A stretch of 64,000 bases of DNA from Streptomyces sp. SID12488 (lineage in GTDB: Bacteria > Actinomycetota > Actinomycetes > Streptomycetales > Streptomycetaceae). Below the pieces are notes generated by a model, which did no database searches, was not told the origin of the DNA, and worked only from the letters and a program-made list of their open reading frames with translations. A program made the position numbers and the translations under genes. Of the stretch, positions 1-8,025 are shown piece by piece (positions within the stretch are counted from its first letter, which is position 1; every line of letters begins with the position of its first letter). The stretch covers positions 186,001 through 250,000 of the forward strand of contig NZ_JAAGLT010000004.1 of NCBI RefSeq assembly GCF_010548275.1. Direction: 5' to 3'.

Positions 1-37
1 GGGCGCGGCCGGTGCGGCGAAGGGGGACGGCTCATGA
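1..37 (+). CDS. 3' tail of an upstream gene (partial)
   Basis: Frame 2 is open from the window edge to a TGA at 35-37, which overlaps the ATG of the next gene at 34-36 (ATGA). That overlap is the coupling seen repeatedly in this window, so a co-transcribed upstream gene probably ends here. Only about eleven residues, rich in Gly and Ala, are visible, so no function can be assigned. Confidence 0.35.
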   Translation, partial: GAAGAAKGDGS

Positions 38-1308
38 CCCGCCTCGTCCCCGTGGCCGCCCGTTCGCTCTCCCGGTCGGTCTCCCGTGGCATCGCCCGCG
101 TCACCGAGACCGCCCTGGGCCCGTACCAGGCCGCCGTCGTGCGGATCGGCTTCTCGGCGACCTGGCTGCTGTTCCTGCTGCGCGAGTTCCCGCACCGGCA
201 GGAGCTGTACGGCCCCGACGGCCCCTGGAGCTGGGATCTCGCTCAGCAGCTCATCTCGGACAACGGCGCTTTCACGGTCCTGACGTGGTCCGGCAGCCAG
301 GTCTGGTTCGAGCTCGTCTACGCGCTCGCGGTGCTCGCCAGTCTTCTCCTCCTGCTCGGCTGGCGGACCCGCACCCTGTCCGTGCTCTTCATGGTCGGCG
401 TGCTCTCGATCCAGAACCGCAGCATCTTCATGGGCGACGGCGGCGACAACGTCCTGCACCTGATGTCCCTCTACCTGGTGTTCACGCGCTGCGGCCAGGT
501 GTGGTCCCTGGACGCCCGGCGGGCCCGGAAGGCACGCGCACGCGTGCCCCTCGGCGACGACCCCGCCCCCGACCGCGTGGGGCCTGTGCTCTGGGGCGTC
601 CTCGGGGTGCTCCTCCTGGGCGGTATCGCGGCCGGCATGCTCGGCGGTGACCCGCTGGTCCCCCGGATCCTCTGGGGCATGTGGCTGGCGCAGGGCGTGT
701 GGTGGGTCGTGGCGCGCCGTGGGCAGGGCGGCGAGCCACGGATGCTCCTGGACATCGTCGGCAACCTCGTGCACAACGCGGCCCTCTTCGTGATCATGGC
801 CGAGGCCTGTCTGATCTACGCGACGGCCGGCTGGTACAAGATCCAGGGCTCGCGCTGGCAGGACGGCACGGCCGTCTACTACCCGCTCCACCTCGACTAC
901 TTCTCCCCGTGGCCCGCGCTCTCCGACCTGATGTCGTCGAGCGGCACGATGGTGATGCTGGTGACGTACGGGACGGTGGCCGTGCAGGTGGCCTTCCCCT
1001 TCACGCTCTTCAACCGGCGGGTCAAGAACATCCTGCTCGCCGTGATGATGACCGAGCACGCCGTGATCGCCGTCGTCCTCGGACTGCCCTTCTTCTCCCT
1101 CGCGATGATCGCCGCGGACGCCGTGTTCCTGCCGACGTCCTTCCTGCGCCGCCTGGGCGACGGGGCGGCACGCGCGCGGGTGCGCCTTCTCGCCCGCCTG
1201 CCGGGCAACGGCGGACGCGCTGTGCCGGACGAGGAAGCCTCCGAGGCGGCCGACGGGAGCGCGGTGGACGAGACGGCGGAGCCCCCGCACGTAGGCTTCA
1301 CGGCATGA
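34..1308 (+). CDS. HTTM-domain integral membrane protein
   Basis: A 424-residue polytopic membrane protein of the HTTM family, whose transmembrane core is related to vitamin K-dependent gamma-carboxylase. Hydrophobic segments are visible near residues 30-45, 90-110, 115-135, 185-205, 215-230, 245-265, 300-320 and 330-350. The N-terminal block with VRIGFSATWLLFLLREFPHR and the GWYKIQGSRWQDGTAVYYP stretch are typical of actinobacterial members. The C-terminal 50 residues are acidic and probably cytoplasmic. The start at 34 follows GGGGGACGGCTC. The stop overlaps the next gene by ATGA, so the two are probably translated together. The biochemical role of bacterial HTTM proteins is unknown, and carboxylase activity should not be assumed. 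Confidence 0.8.
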   Translation: MTRLVPVAARSLSRSVSRGIARVTETALGPYQAAVVRIGFSATWLLFLLREFPHRQELYGPDGPWSWDLAQQLISDNGAFTVLTWSGSQVWFELVYALAVLASLLLLLGWRTRTLSVLFMVGVLSIQNRSIFMGDGGDNVLHLMSLYLVFTRCGQVWSLDARRARKARARVPLGDDPAPDRVGPVLWGVLGVLLLGGIAAGMLGGDPLVPRILWGMWLAQGVWWVVARRGQGGEPRMLLDIVGNLVHNAALFVIMAEACLIYATAGWYKIQGSRWQDGTAVYYPLHLDYFSPWPALSDLMSSSGTMVMLVTYGTVAVQVAFPFTLFNRRVKNILLAVMMTEHAVIAVVLGLPFFSLAMIAADAVFLPTSFLRRLGDGAARARVRLLARLPGNGGRAVPDEEASEAADGSAVDETAEPPHVGFTA

Positions 1309-2195
1309 CGGATGCGGCGACGGGGACAGCGATCGACGCGGCGGTGGCCGACTGGCACCGGCTCGCGGGGGCTTCCGTCCTGCTCGACGGCTTCCACGCC
1401 CTCAAGCACGCCGTCCGCTTCGGCGCGCGGATCCCGGTCGCCGTGACCGCCGACCGACGGGCGACCCTGGATCTCGCCGACGAGCTGGCTCCGGACGTAC
1501 GGGACACCCTGGACGCCCTCCTGACCGAGGTCCCGGAGACGGCGTACACGGCCCTCGTGCCGCGCCCGCACCCCACCGCGGTGGCCGCCCTGGCCGTACG
1601 GCCCTCCCGCGCGGCCAACCTGGAGGTGCTCGCGCGCACGCCCCGGACCGCGCCCGTCGTCGTCCTCGACAACCCGCGCAATCTCGGCAACGCCGGGGCG
1701 GTGATCCGGCTCGCCGCCGGTTTCGGGGCGACGGGGGTCGTCATGACCGGGACGCTCGACCCCTGGCACCCCACCGTCGTACGCGGTGGGGCGGGGCTGC
1801 ACTTCGCGACCGCCGTGGAGCGGCTGACGGTGGCCGAGCTGCCGTCCGGGCCGGTGTTCGCGCTCGACGCGGAGGGCGACGACATCCGGGGGCTGAAGCT
1901 CCCGGACGACGCCGTACTCGCCTTCGGCTCCGAGCGCAGCGGGCTGTCGCCCGAACTACGCGCGCGTGCCGACCATCTGGTGTCCCTCCCGATGCGCCCG
2001 CAGGTCTCCAGCTACAACCTCGCGACCAGCGTGGCCATGACGCTGTACCACTGGAGCTTCACCGGGGGACGGGCCTTCAAGGCGGCCTCGGAGAGGTCGG
2101 GCGCGGAACCGCGCCCCGAAAGGGGCGCGGGGAACTGCGCGACCGGCCCCCACCGAGCCGCGGCGAAAGTACTGCGTGTCCAGCGGAGCGCTTAA
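1305..2195 (+). CDS. TrmH/SpoU family RNA 2'-O-methyltransferase
   Basis: A 296-residue SPOUT methyltransferase that would transfer methyl from S-adenosylmethionine to a ribose 2'-OH in tRNA or rRNA. The three SpoU motifs are present: LDNPRNLGNAGAVIRLA (motif 1), FGSERSGLSPE (motif 2) and SYNLATSVAMTLYHW (motif 3, knot). The N-terminal ~100 residues look like a substrate-binding region. The start is the ATG at 1305, overlapping the upstream TGA. An open frame extends further upstream but only inside the HTTM gene. The last ~30 residues after the knot motif are encoded by an interspersed repeat and are probably not conserved. The 3' end overlaps the convergent paaN stop by four bases. The RNA target cannot be told from sequence. 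Confidence 0.88.
   Translation: MTDAATGTAIDAAVADWHRLAGASVLLDGFHALKHAVRFGARIPVAVTADRRATLDLADELAPDVRDTLDALLTEVPETAYTALVPRPHPTAVAALAVRPSRAANLEVLARTPRTAPVVVLDNPRNLGNAGAVIRLAAGFGATGVVMTGTLDPWHPTVVRGGAGLHFATAVERLTVAELPSGPVFALDAEGDDIRGLKLPDDAVLAFGSERSGLSPELRARADHLVSLPMRPQVSSYNLATSVAMTLYHWSFTGGRAFKAASERSGAEPRPERGAGNCATGPHRAAAKVLRVQRSA
2109..2163. repeat. Interspersed Streptomyces-type GC-rich repeat with hairpin
   Basis: CCGCGCCCC (2109-2117) and GGGGCGCGG (2122-2130) form a perfect 9-bp stem around GAAA. It is followed by GGAACTGCGCGACC, a string I recognise as recurring in intergenic DNA of many Streptomyces. Here it lies inside the 3' end of the methyltransferase gene and encodes its last residues. 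It could also act as a terminator for the convergent pair. Confidence 0.6.
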
Positions 2196-3898
2196 GCCTG
2201 GCGGCGCACTTCCACCACCCGGAAGCGGTTCGCCACGAACGCCCCGTCGCACAGTGCCGCGTTCGCCGCCGGGTTGCCGCCCGAGCCGTGGAAGTCGGAG
2301 AAGGCGGCCGTCTGGTTGACGTACACCCCGCCGGTCAGGTTCAGCGACAGCTGGGCGCACTCCTCCAGGCAGGCCTCCTGGACGGCCTGTTCGACCTCCG
2401 GGTCGGTCGTGTACGCGCCGACCGTCATCGCGCCCTTGTCCCGGACGGTCCGCCGCAGCAGTTCCACCGCGTCCGCCGCCGAGTCGACCGCGACGGCGAA
2501 GGAGACCGGGCCGAAGCACTCGCTCATGTAGGCGGCCTCGGAGTCTGCCCCGTCCCAGTATTTCCGCGTGCCGTCGAGCTTCACGATGACGGGCGTACGG
2601 ACCACCGCTTCGGGGAAGTCGGGGTTCACGATCTCGCGTGAGGCCAGGGCGACCTCGCCGAGCCCGGCCGCCGCCTCGAGGCGTGCCTTCACATCGGGGT
2701 TGACGATCGCGCCCAGCACCCCGTTGGCGCGCGCGTCGTCGCCCAGCAGGCCCCCGACAGCCGCTGCGAGGCCGGTGACGACCTCGTCGTACGACTTGTG
2801 GCCCTCCTCCGTACGGATGCCGTCGCGGGGGATCAGGAGGTTCTGCGGGGTGGTGCACATCTGGCCGCTGTACAGGGAGAGGGCGAAGGCGAGGTTCGAC
2901 AGCATGCCCTTGTAGTTGTCGGTCGACTCCACGATCACCGTGTTGACGCCGGCCTTCTCCGTGTAGACCTGCGCCTGACGGGCGTTGGCCTCCAGCCAGT
3001 CCCCGAACGACGTCGACCCCGTGTAGTCGACGATGCGGATCTCCGGGCGGGTCGCCAGGGTCTTGGCGATGCCCTCGCCGGGGCGTTCGGCCGCCAGTGC
3101 CACCAGGTTCGGGTCGAAGCCGGTCTCCGCCAGGACCTCGCGTGCGATGCCGACCGTCAGGGCGAGCGGCAGTACCGCGCGCGGGTGGGGCTTCACGAGT
3201 ACCGCGTTGCCCGTGGCCAGGGACGCGAACAGGCCCGGGTAGCCGTTCCATGTCGGGAACGTGTTGCAGCCGATGAGGAGGGCGATGCCGCGCGGGACCG
3301 GCGTGAACTCCTTGGTGAGGGCCAGCGGGTCGCGCTTGCCCTGGGGCTTGGCCCACTCCGCGGTGCCGGGGGTGCGGACCTGCTCCGCGTACGCGTACGC
3401 CACCGCCTCCAGGCCGCGGTCCTGGGCGTGCGGGCCGCCCGCCTGGAACGCCATCATGAAGGCCTGGCCGCTGGTGTGCATGACCGCGTGCGCGAACTCG
3501 TGCGTCCGGCCGCTGATCCGCTTCAGGATCTCCAGACAGACCATCGCGCGGACCTCCGCGCCCGCGTCGCGCCAGGCGCGCTGCCCGGCCTTCATGGCGG
3601 GCAGCAGCACGTCGACGTCCGCGTGCGGGTAGGTGACACCCAGCTCGACGCCGTACGGGGACACCTCACCGCCCACCCAGTCGTCCGTGCCGGGCTGGCC
3701 GAGGTCGAGGCGGGTGTTCAGGACGGCGTCGAAGGCGGCCCTGCCCGCGGCCAGGTCCAGGCTGCCGTCCTCCCCGTACGCCTTGGGGTGTTCGGGGTGC
3801 GGGGACCAGTACGCGCGCGTGCGGATCGCTTCCAGCGCCTGGTCGAGGGTGGGCCGGTGCTGGGCGATCAGCTGGTGCGCGGTGAGTTCGGCGGCCAT
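2192..3898 (-). CDS. paaN: Phenylacetic acid degradation protein PaaN (aldehyde dehydrogenase fold)
   Basis: A 568-residue member of the aldehyde dehydrogenase superfamily in its PaaN branch, linked to ring cleavage and aldehyde oxidation in aerobic phenylacetyl-CoA catabolism. The NAD-binding and catalytic domains show LLIGCNTFPTWNGYPGLFAS, the VKPHPRAVLPLAL segment, DYTGSTSFGDWLE and the cysteine-containing YSGQMCTTPQNLLIP (catalytic Cys). The start ATG at 3896-3898 is preceded by GAGGAG ten bases upstream. It is divergent from paaH with a 184-bp shared promoter region holding a TetR-type operator. Actinobacterial PaaN lacks the fused MaoC hydratase of the longer E. coli PaaZ, which fits the length here. 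Confidence 0.88.
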   Translation of the reverse strand: MAAELTAHQLIAQHRPTLDQALEAIRTRAYWSPHPEHPKAYGEDGSLDLAAGRAAFDAVLNTRLDLGQPGTDDWVGGEVSPYGVELGVTYPHADVDVLLPAMKAGQRAWRDAGAEVRAMVCLEILKRISGRTHEFAHAVMHTSGQAFMMAFQAGGPHAQDRGLEAVAYAYAEQVRTPGTAEWAKPQGKRDPLALTKEFTPVPRGIALLIGCNTFPTWNGYPGLFASLATGNAVLVKPHPRAVLPLALTVGIAREVLAETGFDPNLVALAAERPGEGIAKTLATRPEIRIVDYTGSTSFGDWLEANARQAQVYTEKAGVNTVIVESTDNYKGMLSNLAFALSLYSGQMCTTPQNLLIPRDGIRTEEGHKSYDEVVTGLAAAVGGLLGDDARANGVLGAIVNPDVKARLEAAAGLGEVALASREIVNPDFPEAVVRTPVIVKLDGTRKYWDGADSEAAYMSECFGPVSFAVAVDSAADAVELLRRTVRDKGAMTVGAYTTDPEVEQAVQEACLEECAQLSLNLTGGVYVNQTAAFSDFHGSGGNPAANAALCDGAFVANRFRVVEVRRQA

Positions 3899-4012
3899 CA
3901 GGGACCAACTCCTCGTCTCAAGAGCACTTCGTTGAGCTCATGACCTGGGGCGTGACCCGGTGCATGAACAGGGACATGACCTGGGCAGAAAAGGGACGAC
4001 AGAGTTAGAGTA

Positions 4013-4026
4013 ACCGAACGATCGGT
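4013..4026. promoter_or_regulatory. TetR-type operator between paaN and paaH
   Basis: ACCGAACGATCGGT is a near-perfect inverted repeat in the divergent promoter region. It fits an ACCG-nn-CG-nn-CGGT layout that, from memory, resembles operators reported for actinobacterial PaaR. The likely ligand-binding regulator is the TetR protein encoded just downstream of paaH. A second copy differing by one base lies upstream of bkdA. Confidence 0.7.
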
Positions 4027-4082
4027 CGGGACAAGGGGGTCCGCCGCATCTGTGGACAACGCCGTGCGGGAGGATCGCGCAC

Positions 4083-5597
4083 ATGACAGCACTCGACCTC
4101 AGCAGCCCCGTGGCCGTCGTCGGCACCGGCACCATGGGCCAGGGCATCGCCCAGGTCGCGCTGGTCGCCGGTCATGACGTACGGCTGTTCGATGCCGCGC
4201 CGGGGCGGGCCCAGGACGCCGCCGACGCCATCGTCGAGCGCCTCGACCGACTCGTCGAGAAGGACCGGCTGACGGTGGCCGACCGGGACGCCGCCCGGGG
4301 CCGGCTGCACGCTGCCGGGAGCCTCGCCGAGCTCGCCGACTGCTCCCTCGTCGTCGAGGCCGTCCTCGAACAGCTCGACGTGAAGCAGCAGCTCCTGCGT
4401 GACCTGGAGGACGTGGTCGACGACGACTGTCTGCTCGCCACCAACACCTCCTCCCTGTCCGTCACCGCCATCGGGGGCGTTCTGCGCAACCCCGGGCGGT
4501 TCGTGGGGCTGCACTTCTTCAACCCGGCGCCGCTGCTGCCCCTCGTGGAGGTCGTCTCCGGGTTCGCCACCGACGTCACCTCGGCCACGCGCGCGTACGA
4601 GATGGCCCGCGCCTGGGGCAAGACCCCGGTCGCCTGCGCCGACACCCCCGGCTTCATCGTCAACCGCCTCGCCCGGCCCTTCTACGCGGAGGCCTTCGCG
4701 GCGTACGAGGCCCAGTCCGCCGACCCCGCCACCATCGACGCGGTGCTGCGCGAGTGCGGCGGGTTCAGGATGGGCGCGTTCGAGCTGACCGATCTGATCG
4801 GGCAGGACGTCAACGAGGCGGTCACCCACTCCGTGTGGCAGGCCTTCTTCCAGGACGTGCGGTTCACGCCCTCGCTCGCCCAGCGGCGGCTCGTCGAGTC
4901 GGGCCGCCTCGGCCGCAAGACCGGGCAGGGCTGGTACGACTACGGAGACGACGCCGAGCGCGCCGAACCGCACACCGCGGAACAGGCCCAGGCGCCCGCA
5001 TACGTCGTCGCCGAGGGTGACCTGGGCCCCGCGTCCGACCTCCTCGCGCTGATCCGCGAGGCGGGCGTTCCCGTCCGTGAGGACGAGGAGGACCACGGCA
5101 CCCGGCTGGTGCTGCCCGGCGGCGGTCAGCTGGTCCTCGCCGACGGACAGACCAGCGTCGAGTTCCGTGACGTCGTCTACTTCGACCTCGCCCTCGACTA
5201 CCGGCGGGCCACCCGCATCGCCCTGTCCGCCTCCCAGGACACCCAGCCGCAGACCCTCTCCGAGGCCATCGGCCTCTTCCAGGCCCTCGGCAAGGACGTC
5301 AGCGTCCTCGGGGACACCCCCGGCATGATCGTCGCCCGTACGGTGGCCCGGATCGTCGACCTCGCGCACGACGCCGTCGCCAAGGGCGTCGCCACCGAGG
5401 AGGACGTCGACACGGCGATGCGCCTCGGCGTCAACTACCCGCTCGGGCCCTTCGAGTGGAGCCGCAGGCTCGGCCGGAGCTGGGCGCACGAGATCCTCGA
5501 CGAACTGCACCAGCGCGACCCGAGCGGACGGTACGCGCCGTCCCTCGCGCTCTACCGCCACGCGTACGCCACCGACAAGCGGGAGGGCACCCCATGA
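4083..5597 (+). CDS. paaH: 3-hydroxyacyl-CoA dehydrogenase, PaaH/PaaC type
   Basis: A 504-residue NAD-dependent 3-hydroxyacyl-CoA dehydrogenase that would oxidise 3-hydroxyadipyl-CoA to 3-oxoadipyl-CoA in phenylacetate breakdown. The N-terminal Rossmann motif is VAVVGTGTMGQGIAQ (residues ~11-25). The catalytic His lies in GLHFFNPAPLLPLVE and the C-terminal helical domain begins near TPGFIVNRLARPFYAEAF. A second, shorter 3HCDH C-terminal domain follows (TPGMIVARTVARIVDLA, then LGVNYPLGPFEW), the tandem layout of the ~500-residue Paa enzymes. The stop TGA overlaps the ATG of the TetR gene (ATGA), so enzyme and regulator form one operon. Confidence 0.88.
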   Translation: MTALDLSSPVAVVGTGTMGQGIAQVALVAGHDVRLFDAAPGRAQDAADAIVERLDRLVEKDRLTVADRDAARGRLHAAGSLAELADCSLVVEAVLEQLDVKQQLLRDLEDVVDDDCLLATNTSSLSVTAIGGVLRNPGRFVGLHFFNPAPLLPLVEVVSGFATDVTSATRAYEMARAWGKTPVACADTPGFIVNRLARPFYAEAFAAYEAQSADPATIDAVLRECGGFRMGAFELTDLIGQDVNEAVTHSVWQAFFQDVRFTPSLAQRRLVESGRLGRKTGQGWYDYGDDAERAEPHTAEQAQAPAYVVAEGDLGPASDLLALIREAGVPVREDEEDHGTRLVLPGGGQLVLADGQTSVEFRDVVYFDLALDYRRATRIALSASQDTQPQTLSEAIGLFQALGKDVSVLGDTPGMIVARTVARIVDLAHDAVAKGVATEEDVDTAMRLGVNYPLGPFEWSRRLGRSWAHEILDELHQRDPSGRYAPSLALYRHAYATDKREGTP

Positions 5598-6184
5598 CCA
5601 CCGCCAAGCGCGACACGTACACGCCGACGACGCTGCTCCAGGTCGCCGTCCAGGTGTTCAACGAGCGCGGCTACGACGGCACCTCCATGGAGCACCTCTC
5701 CAGGGCCGCGGGCATCTCCAAGTCGTCGATCTACCACCACGTCACCGGTAAGGAGGAGCTGCTGCGCCTGGCCGTCAGCCGGGCGCTGGACGGCCTCTTC
5801 GGGATCCTCGACGAGGAGCACGCGCGCGTGGGGCCCGCCGCCGGGCGCCTGGAGTACGTCGTACGGCGCATGGTCGAGGTGCTCATCGCCGAACTGCCGT
5901 ACGTGACGCTGCTGCTGCGGATGCGCGGCAACACCGACACCGAGCGCCGGGCCCTGGAACGGCGCAGGGACTTCGACCACCGGGTGGCCGAGCTGCTCAA
6001 GGCAGCCGCAGCCGAGGGGGACATCCGCGGTGACGTGGAGGTACGGCTCGCGACGCGGCTCGTCTTCGGGATGATCAACTCGGTCGTGGAGTGGTACCGG
6101 CCCGACGGGCGCGGCATGGGCGAGCGTGAGGTCTCCGACGCGGTGGTGCGGCTGGTCTTCGGAGGGCTGCGCAACCCGGAGTGA
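5594..6184 (+). CDS. TetR family transcriptional regulator (PaaR-like)
   Basis: A 196-residue TetR repressor. The N-terminal helix-turn-helix spans about residues 10-57 (TLLQVAVQVFNERGYDGTSM, then AAGISKSSIYHHVTGKEELL), and the rest is the all-helical ligand-binding domain. The ATG at 5594 sits in the paaH stop, so it is coupled to paaH. Position and the nearby ACCGAACGATCGGT operator make it the probable local repressor of paaN/paaH, with an aryl- or acyl-CoA as likely inducer. The ligand is inferred. The copy of the operator upstream of bkdA suggests it may also act there. Confidence 0.85.
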   Translation: MTTAKRDTYTPTTLLQVAVQVFNERGYDGTSMEHLSRAAGISKSSIYHHVTGKEELLRLAVSRALDGLFGILDEEHARVGPAAGRLEYVVRRMVEVLIAELPYVTLLLRMRGNTDTERRALERRRDFDHRVAELLKAAAAEGDIRGDVEVRLATRLVFGMINSVVEWYRPDGRGMGEREVSDAVVRLVFGGLRNPE

Positions 6185-6215
6185 GCTGTCCGGCAGGGGT
6201 GGCCCAGGAGGTGGC

Positions 6216-6716
6216 TCAGGCCTCCGGTCCCAGGTCCTCCTCCTCGAACACCAGCAGGGTCCGCGAGCTGAGCACCTCCGGGATCGCCTGGAGGCGCATC
6301 AGCACCAGCTCGCGCAGCGCCTTGTTGTCCGGGGTGTGGACCAGCAGGAGCACGTCGAAGTCGCCGCCCACCAGGGCGATGTGGGCGGCGCCGGGGAGCT
6401 GCCTCAGCTGCTCGCGGACCGTGCGCCAGGAGTTCTGGACGATCTTCAGGGTGATGTACGCCGATGTGCCCTGTCCGGCGCGTTCGTGGTCCACGCGGGC
6501 ACCGAAGCCGCGGATCACGCCGTCCTCGATGAGGCGGTTGATGCGCGCGTAGGCGTTGGCCCGCGAAACGTGCACGCGTTCGGCCACGGAACGGATCGAG
6601 GCGCGGCCGTCCGCCTGGAGCATCTGCAGGATGGCCTGATCAATGGCGTCCAGCGGACGAGGGGGCGGCAGGGTGCCGCCGCCTTCGGCCCGTTCGGCCA
6701 TTTGTTCAGGTGCCAT
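6216..6716 (-). CDS. Lrp/AsnC family transcriptional regulator (bkd-associated)
   Basis: A 166-residue Lrp/AsnC regulator. The N-terminal winged helix covers PLDAIDQAILQMLQADGRAS and RSVAERVHVSRANAYARINR. The RAM effector domain follows, with GGDFDVLLLVHT and a C-terminal acidic tail. I place the start at the ATG 6714-6716 because GGAGG lies nine bases upstream; an ATG at 6735-6737 in the same frame has no ribosome site. The gene is divergent from bkdA, the arrangement seen for Lrp-like BkdR regulators that respond to branched-chain amino acids. That it controls bkdABC is inferred from position. Confidence 0.88.
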   Translation of the reverse strand: MAPEQMAERAEGGGTLPPPRPLDAIDQAILQMLQADGRASIRSVAERVHVSRANAYARINRLIEDGVIRGFGARVDHERAGQGTSAYITLKIVQNSWRTVREQLRQLPGAAHIALVGGDFDVLLLVHTPDNKALRELVLMRLQAIPEVLSSRTLLVFEEEDLGPEA

Positions 6717-6735
6717 GTCCCCCCGCCTCCCTACC

Positions 6736-6754
6736 ATGGACGTACTGCGTCCAT
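6736..6754. promoter_or_regulatory. Inverted repeat ATGGACG-5-CGTCCAT upstream of the Lrp gene
   Basis: Seven-base arms ATGGACG (6736-6742) and CGTCCAT (6748-6754) are separated by TACTG, 20-40 bases upstream of the Lrp gene start. Placement suits an autoregulatory operator. No binding protein can be named from sequence. Confidence 0.45.
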
Positions 6755-6756
6755 CT

Positions 6757-6788
6757 CAGGCTGTGGAGAACCGTTTGTCCACAGCCTG
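6757..6788. promoter_or_regulatory. Inverted repeat CAGGCTGTGGA-10-TCCACAGCCTG in the Lrp/bkdA divergent region
   Basis: Perfect 11-base arms (6757-6767 and 6778-6788) with centres 21 bp apart, two helical turns. The repeat lies between the Lrp gene and bkdA. A U-run is absent, so an operator is more likely than a terminator. It is a candidate site for the Lrp-type regulator. Confidence 0.55.
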
Positions 6789-6817
6789 GCGGTGCCTGTA
6801 GCCAAAATGTGCCGACG

Positions 6818-6831
6818 ACCGAACAATCGGT
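6818..6831. promoter_or_regulatory. TetR-type operator upstream of bkdA
   Basis: ACCGAACAATCGGT matches the paaN/paaH operator at 13 of 14 positions and lies 61 bases before the bkdA start. This implies that a TetR-type regulator, plausibly the one encoded at 5594-6184, binds both promoters. Confidence 0.6.
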
Positions 6832-6891
6832 AGGTGAGGCGAGTCACACCCGTGGCGCGCCCGGAGCCGTCTCCCACGAGGAGGTGCCGTC

Positions 6892-8025
6892 ATGACGGTC
6901 ATGGAGCAGCGGGGCGCATACCGGCCCACGCCGCCGCCAGCCTGGCAGCCCCGTACCGACCCCGCGCCGCTGCTGCCCGACGCGGCTCCGTACCGCGTCC
7001 TCGGCACCGGGGCGGCGGCGCAGGCGGATCCCGGGCTGCTGCGCCGGCTGTACGCGCAGCTGGTGCGCGGGCGCCGGTACAACGTGCAGGCCACCGCCCT
7101 CACCAAGCAGGGCCGGCTCGCCGTGTACCCCTCCAGCGTCGGCCAGGAGGCCTGCGAGGTGGCCGCCGCGCTCGTCCTGGAGGACCGCGACTGGCTCTTC
7201 CCCAGCTACCGGGACACGCTCGCCGTGGTCGCCCGGGGCGTGGACCCCGTACAGGCGCTGACGCTGCTGCGCGGCGACTGGCACACCGGGTACAACCCGC
7301 GTGAGCACCGGGTGGCGCCCCTGTGCACCCCGCTCGCCACCCAGCTGCCGCACGCCGTCGGGCTCGCGCACGCCGCCCGCCTCAAGGGCGACGACGTGGT
7401 CGCGCTGGCCATGGTCGGTGACGGCGGCACCAGCGAGGGCGACTTCCACGAGGCGCTGAACTTCGCGGCCGTGTGGCAGGCGCCGGTCGTCTTCCTGGTC
7501 CAGAACAACGGCTTCGCGATCTCCGTACCCCTCGCCAAGCAGACCGCCGCCCCGTCGCTGGCCCACAAGGCCGTCGGCTACGGGATGCCGGGCCGCCTGG
7601 TCGACGGCAACGACGCGGTCGCCATGTACGACGTGCTCAGCGAGGCCGTACGCCACGCGCGCGCGGGTGGTGGTCCCACGCTCGTCGAGGCGGTGACCTA
7701 CCGCGTGGAGGCGCACACCAACGCCGACGACGACAAGCGCTACCGGGCCGACTCCGAGGTCGCCGCCTGGCGTGAGCACGACCCGATCGACCTCCTGGAA
7801 CACGAGCTCACCGCGCGCGGGCTGCTCGACGAGGACGGCATCAGGGCCGCGCGCGAGGACGCCGAGACGCTCGCCGCCGATCTGCGGGCCCGGATGAACC
7901 AGGATCCGGCGCTCGACCCCATGGATCTGTTCGACCAGGTGTACACCGAGCCCACCCCCCAACTGCGCGAGCAGCGCGCCCAGTTGCGGGCCGAGCTCGC
8001 AGCCGGGGCGGAGGGGACGCACTGA
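6892..8025 (+). CDS. bkdA: Branched-chain 2-oxoacid dehydrogenase E1 alpha subunit
   Basis: A 377-residue thiamine diphosphate-dependent E1 alpha subunit of the complex that decarboxylates 2-oxoisovalerate, 2-oxoisocaproate and 2-oxo-3-methylvalerate. The ThDP motif runs from MVGDGGTSEGDFHEALNF to VFLVQNNGFAIS; the phosphorylation-loop region shows VEAHTNADDDKRY. The length and N-terminus (MTVMEQRGAYRP) match what I recall of S. avermitilis BkdA (381 residues). ATG 6892 is preceded by GAGGAGGTG. It is first in an operon with bkdB and bkdC, with TGATG overlaps. Control is probably by the divergent Lrp regulator and a TetR operator. Confidence 0.93.
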   Translation: MTVMEQRGAYRPTPPPAWQPRTDPAPLLPDAAPYRVLGTGAAAQADPGLLRRLYAQLVRGRRYNVQATALTKQGRLAVYPSSVGQEACEVAAALVLEDRDWLFPSYRDTLAVVARGVDPVQALTLLRGDWHTGYNPREHRVAPLCTPLATQLPHAVGLAHAARLKGDDVVALAMVGDGGTSEGDFHEALNFAAVWQAPVVFLVQNNGFAISVPLAKQTAAPSLAHKAVGYGMPGRLVDGNDAVAMYDVLSEAVRHARAGGGPTLVEAVTYRVEAHTNADDDKRYRADSEVAAWREHDPIDLLEHELTARGLLDEDGIRAAREDAETLAADLRARMNQDPALDPMDLFDQVYTEPTPQLREQRAQLRAELAAGAEGTH

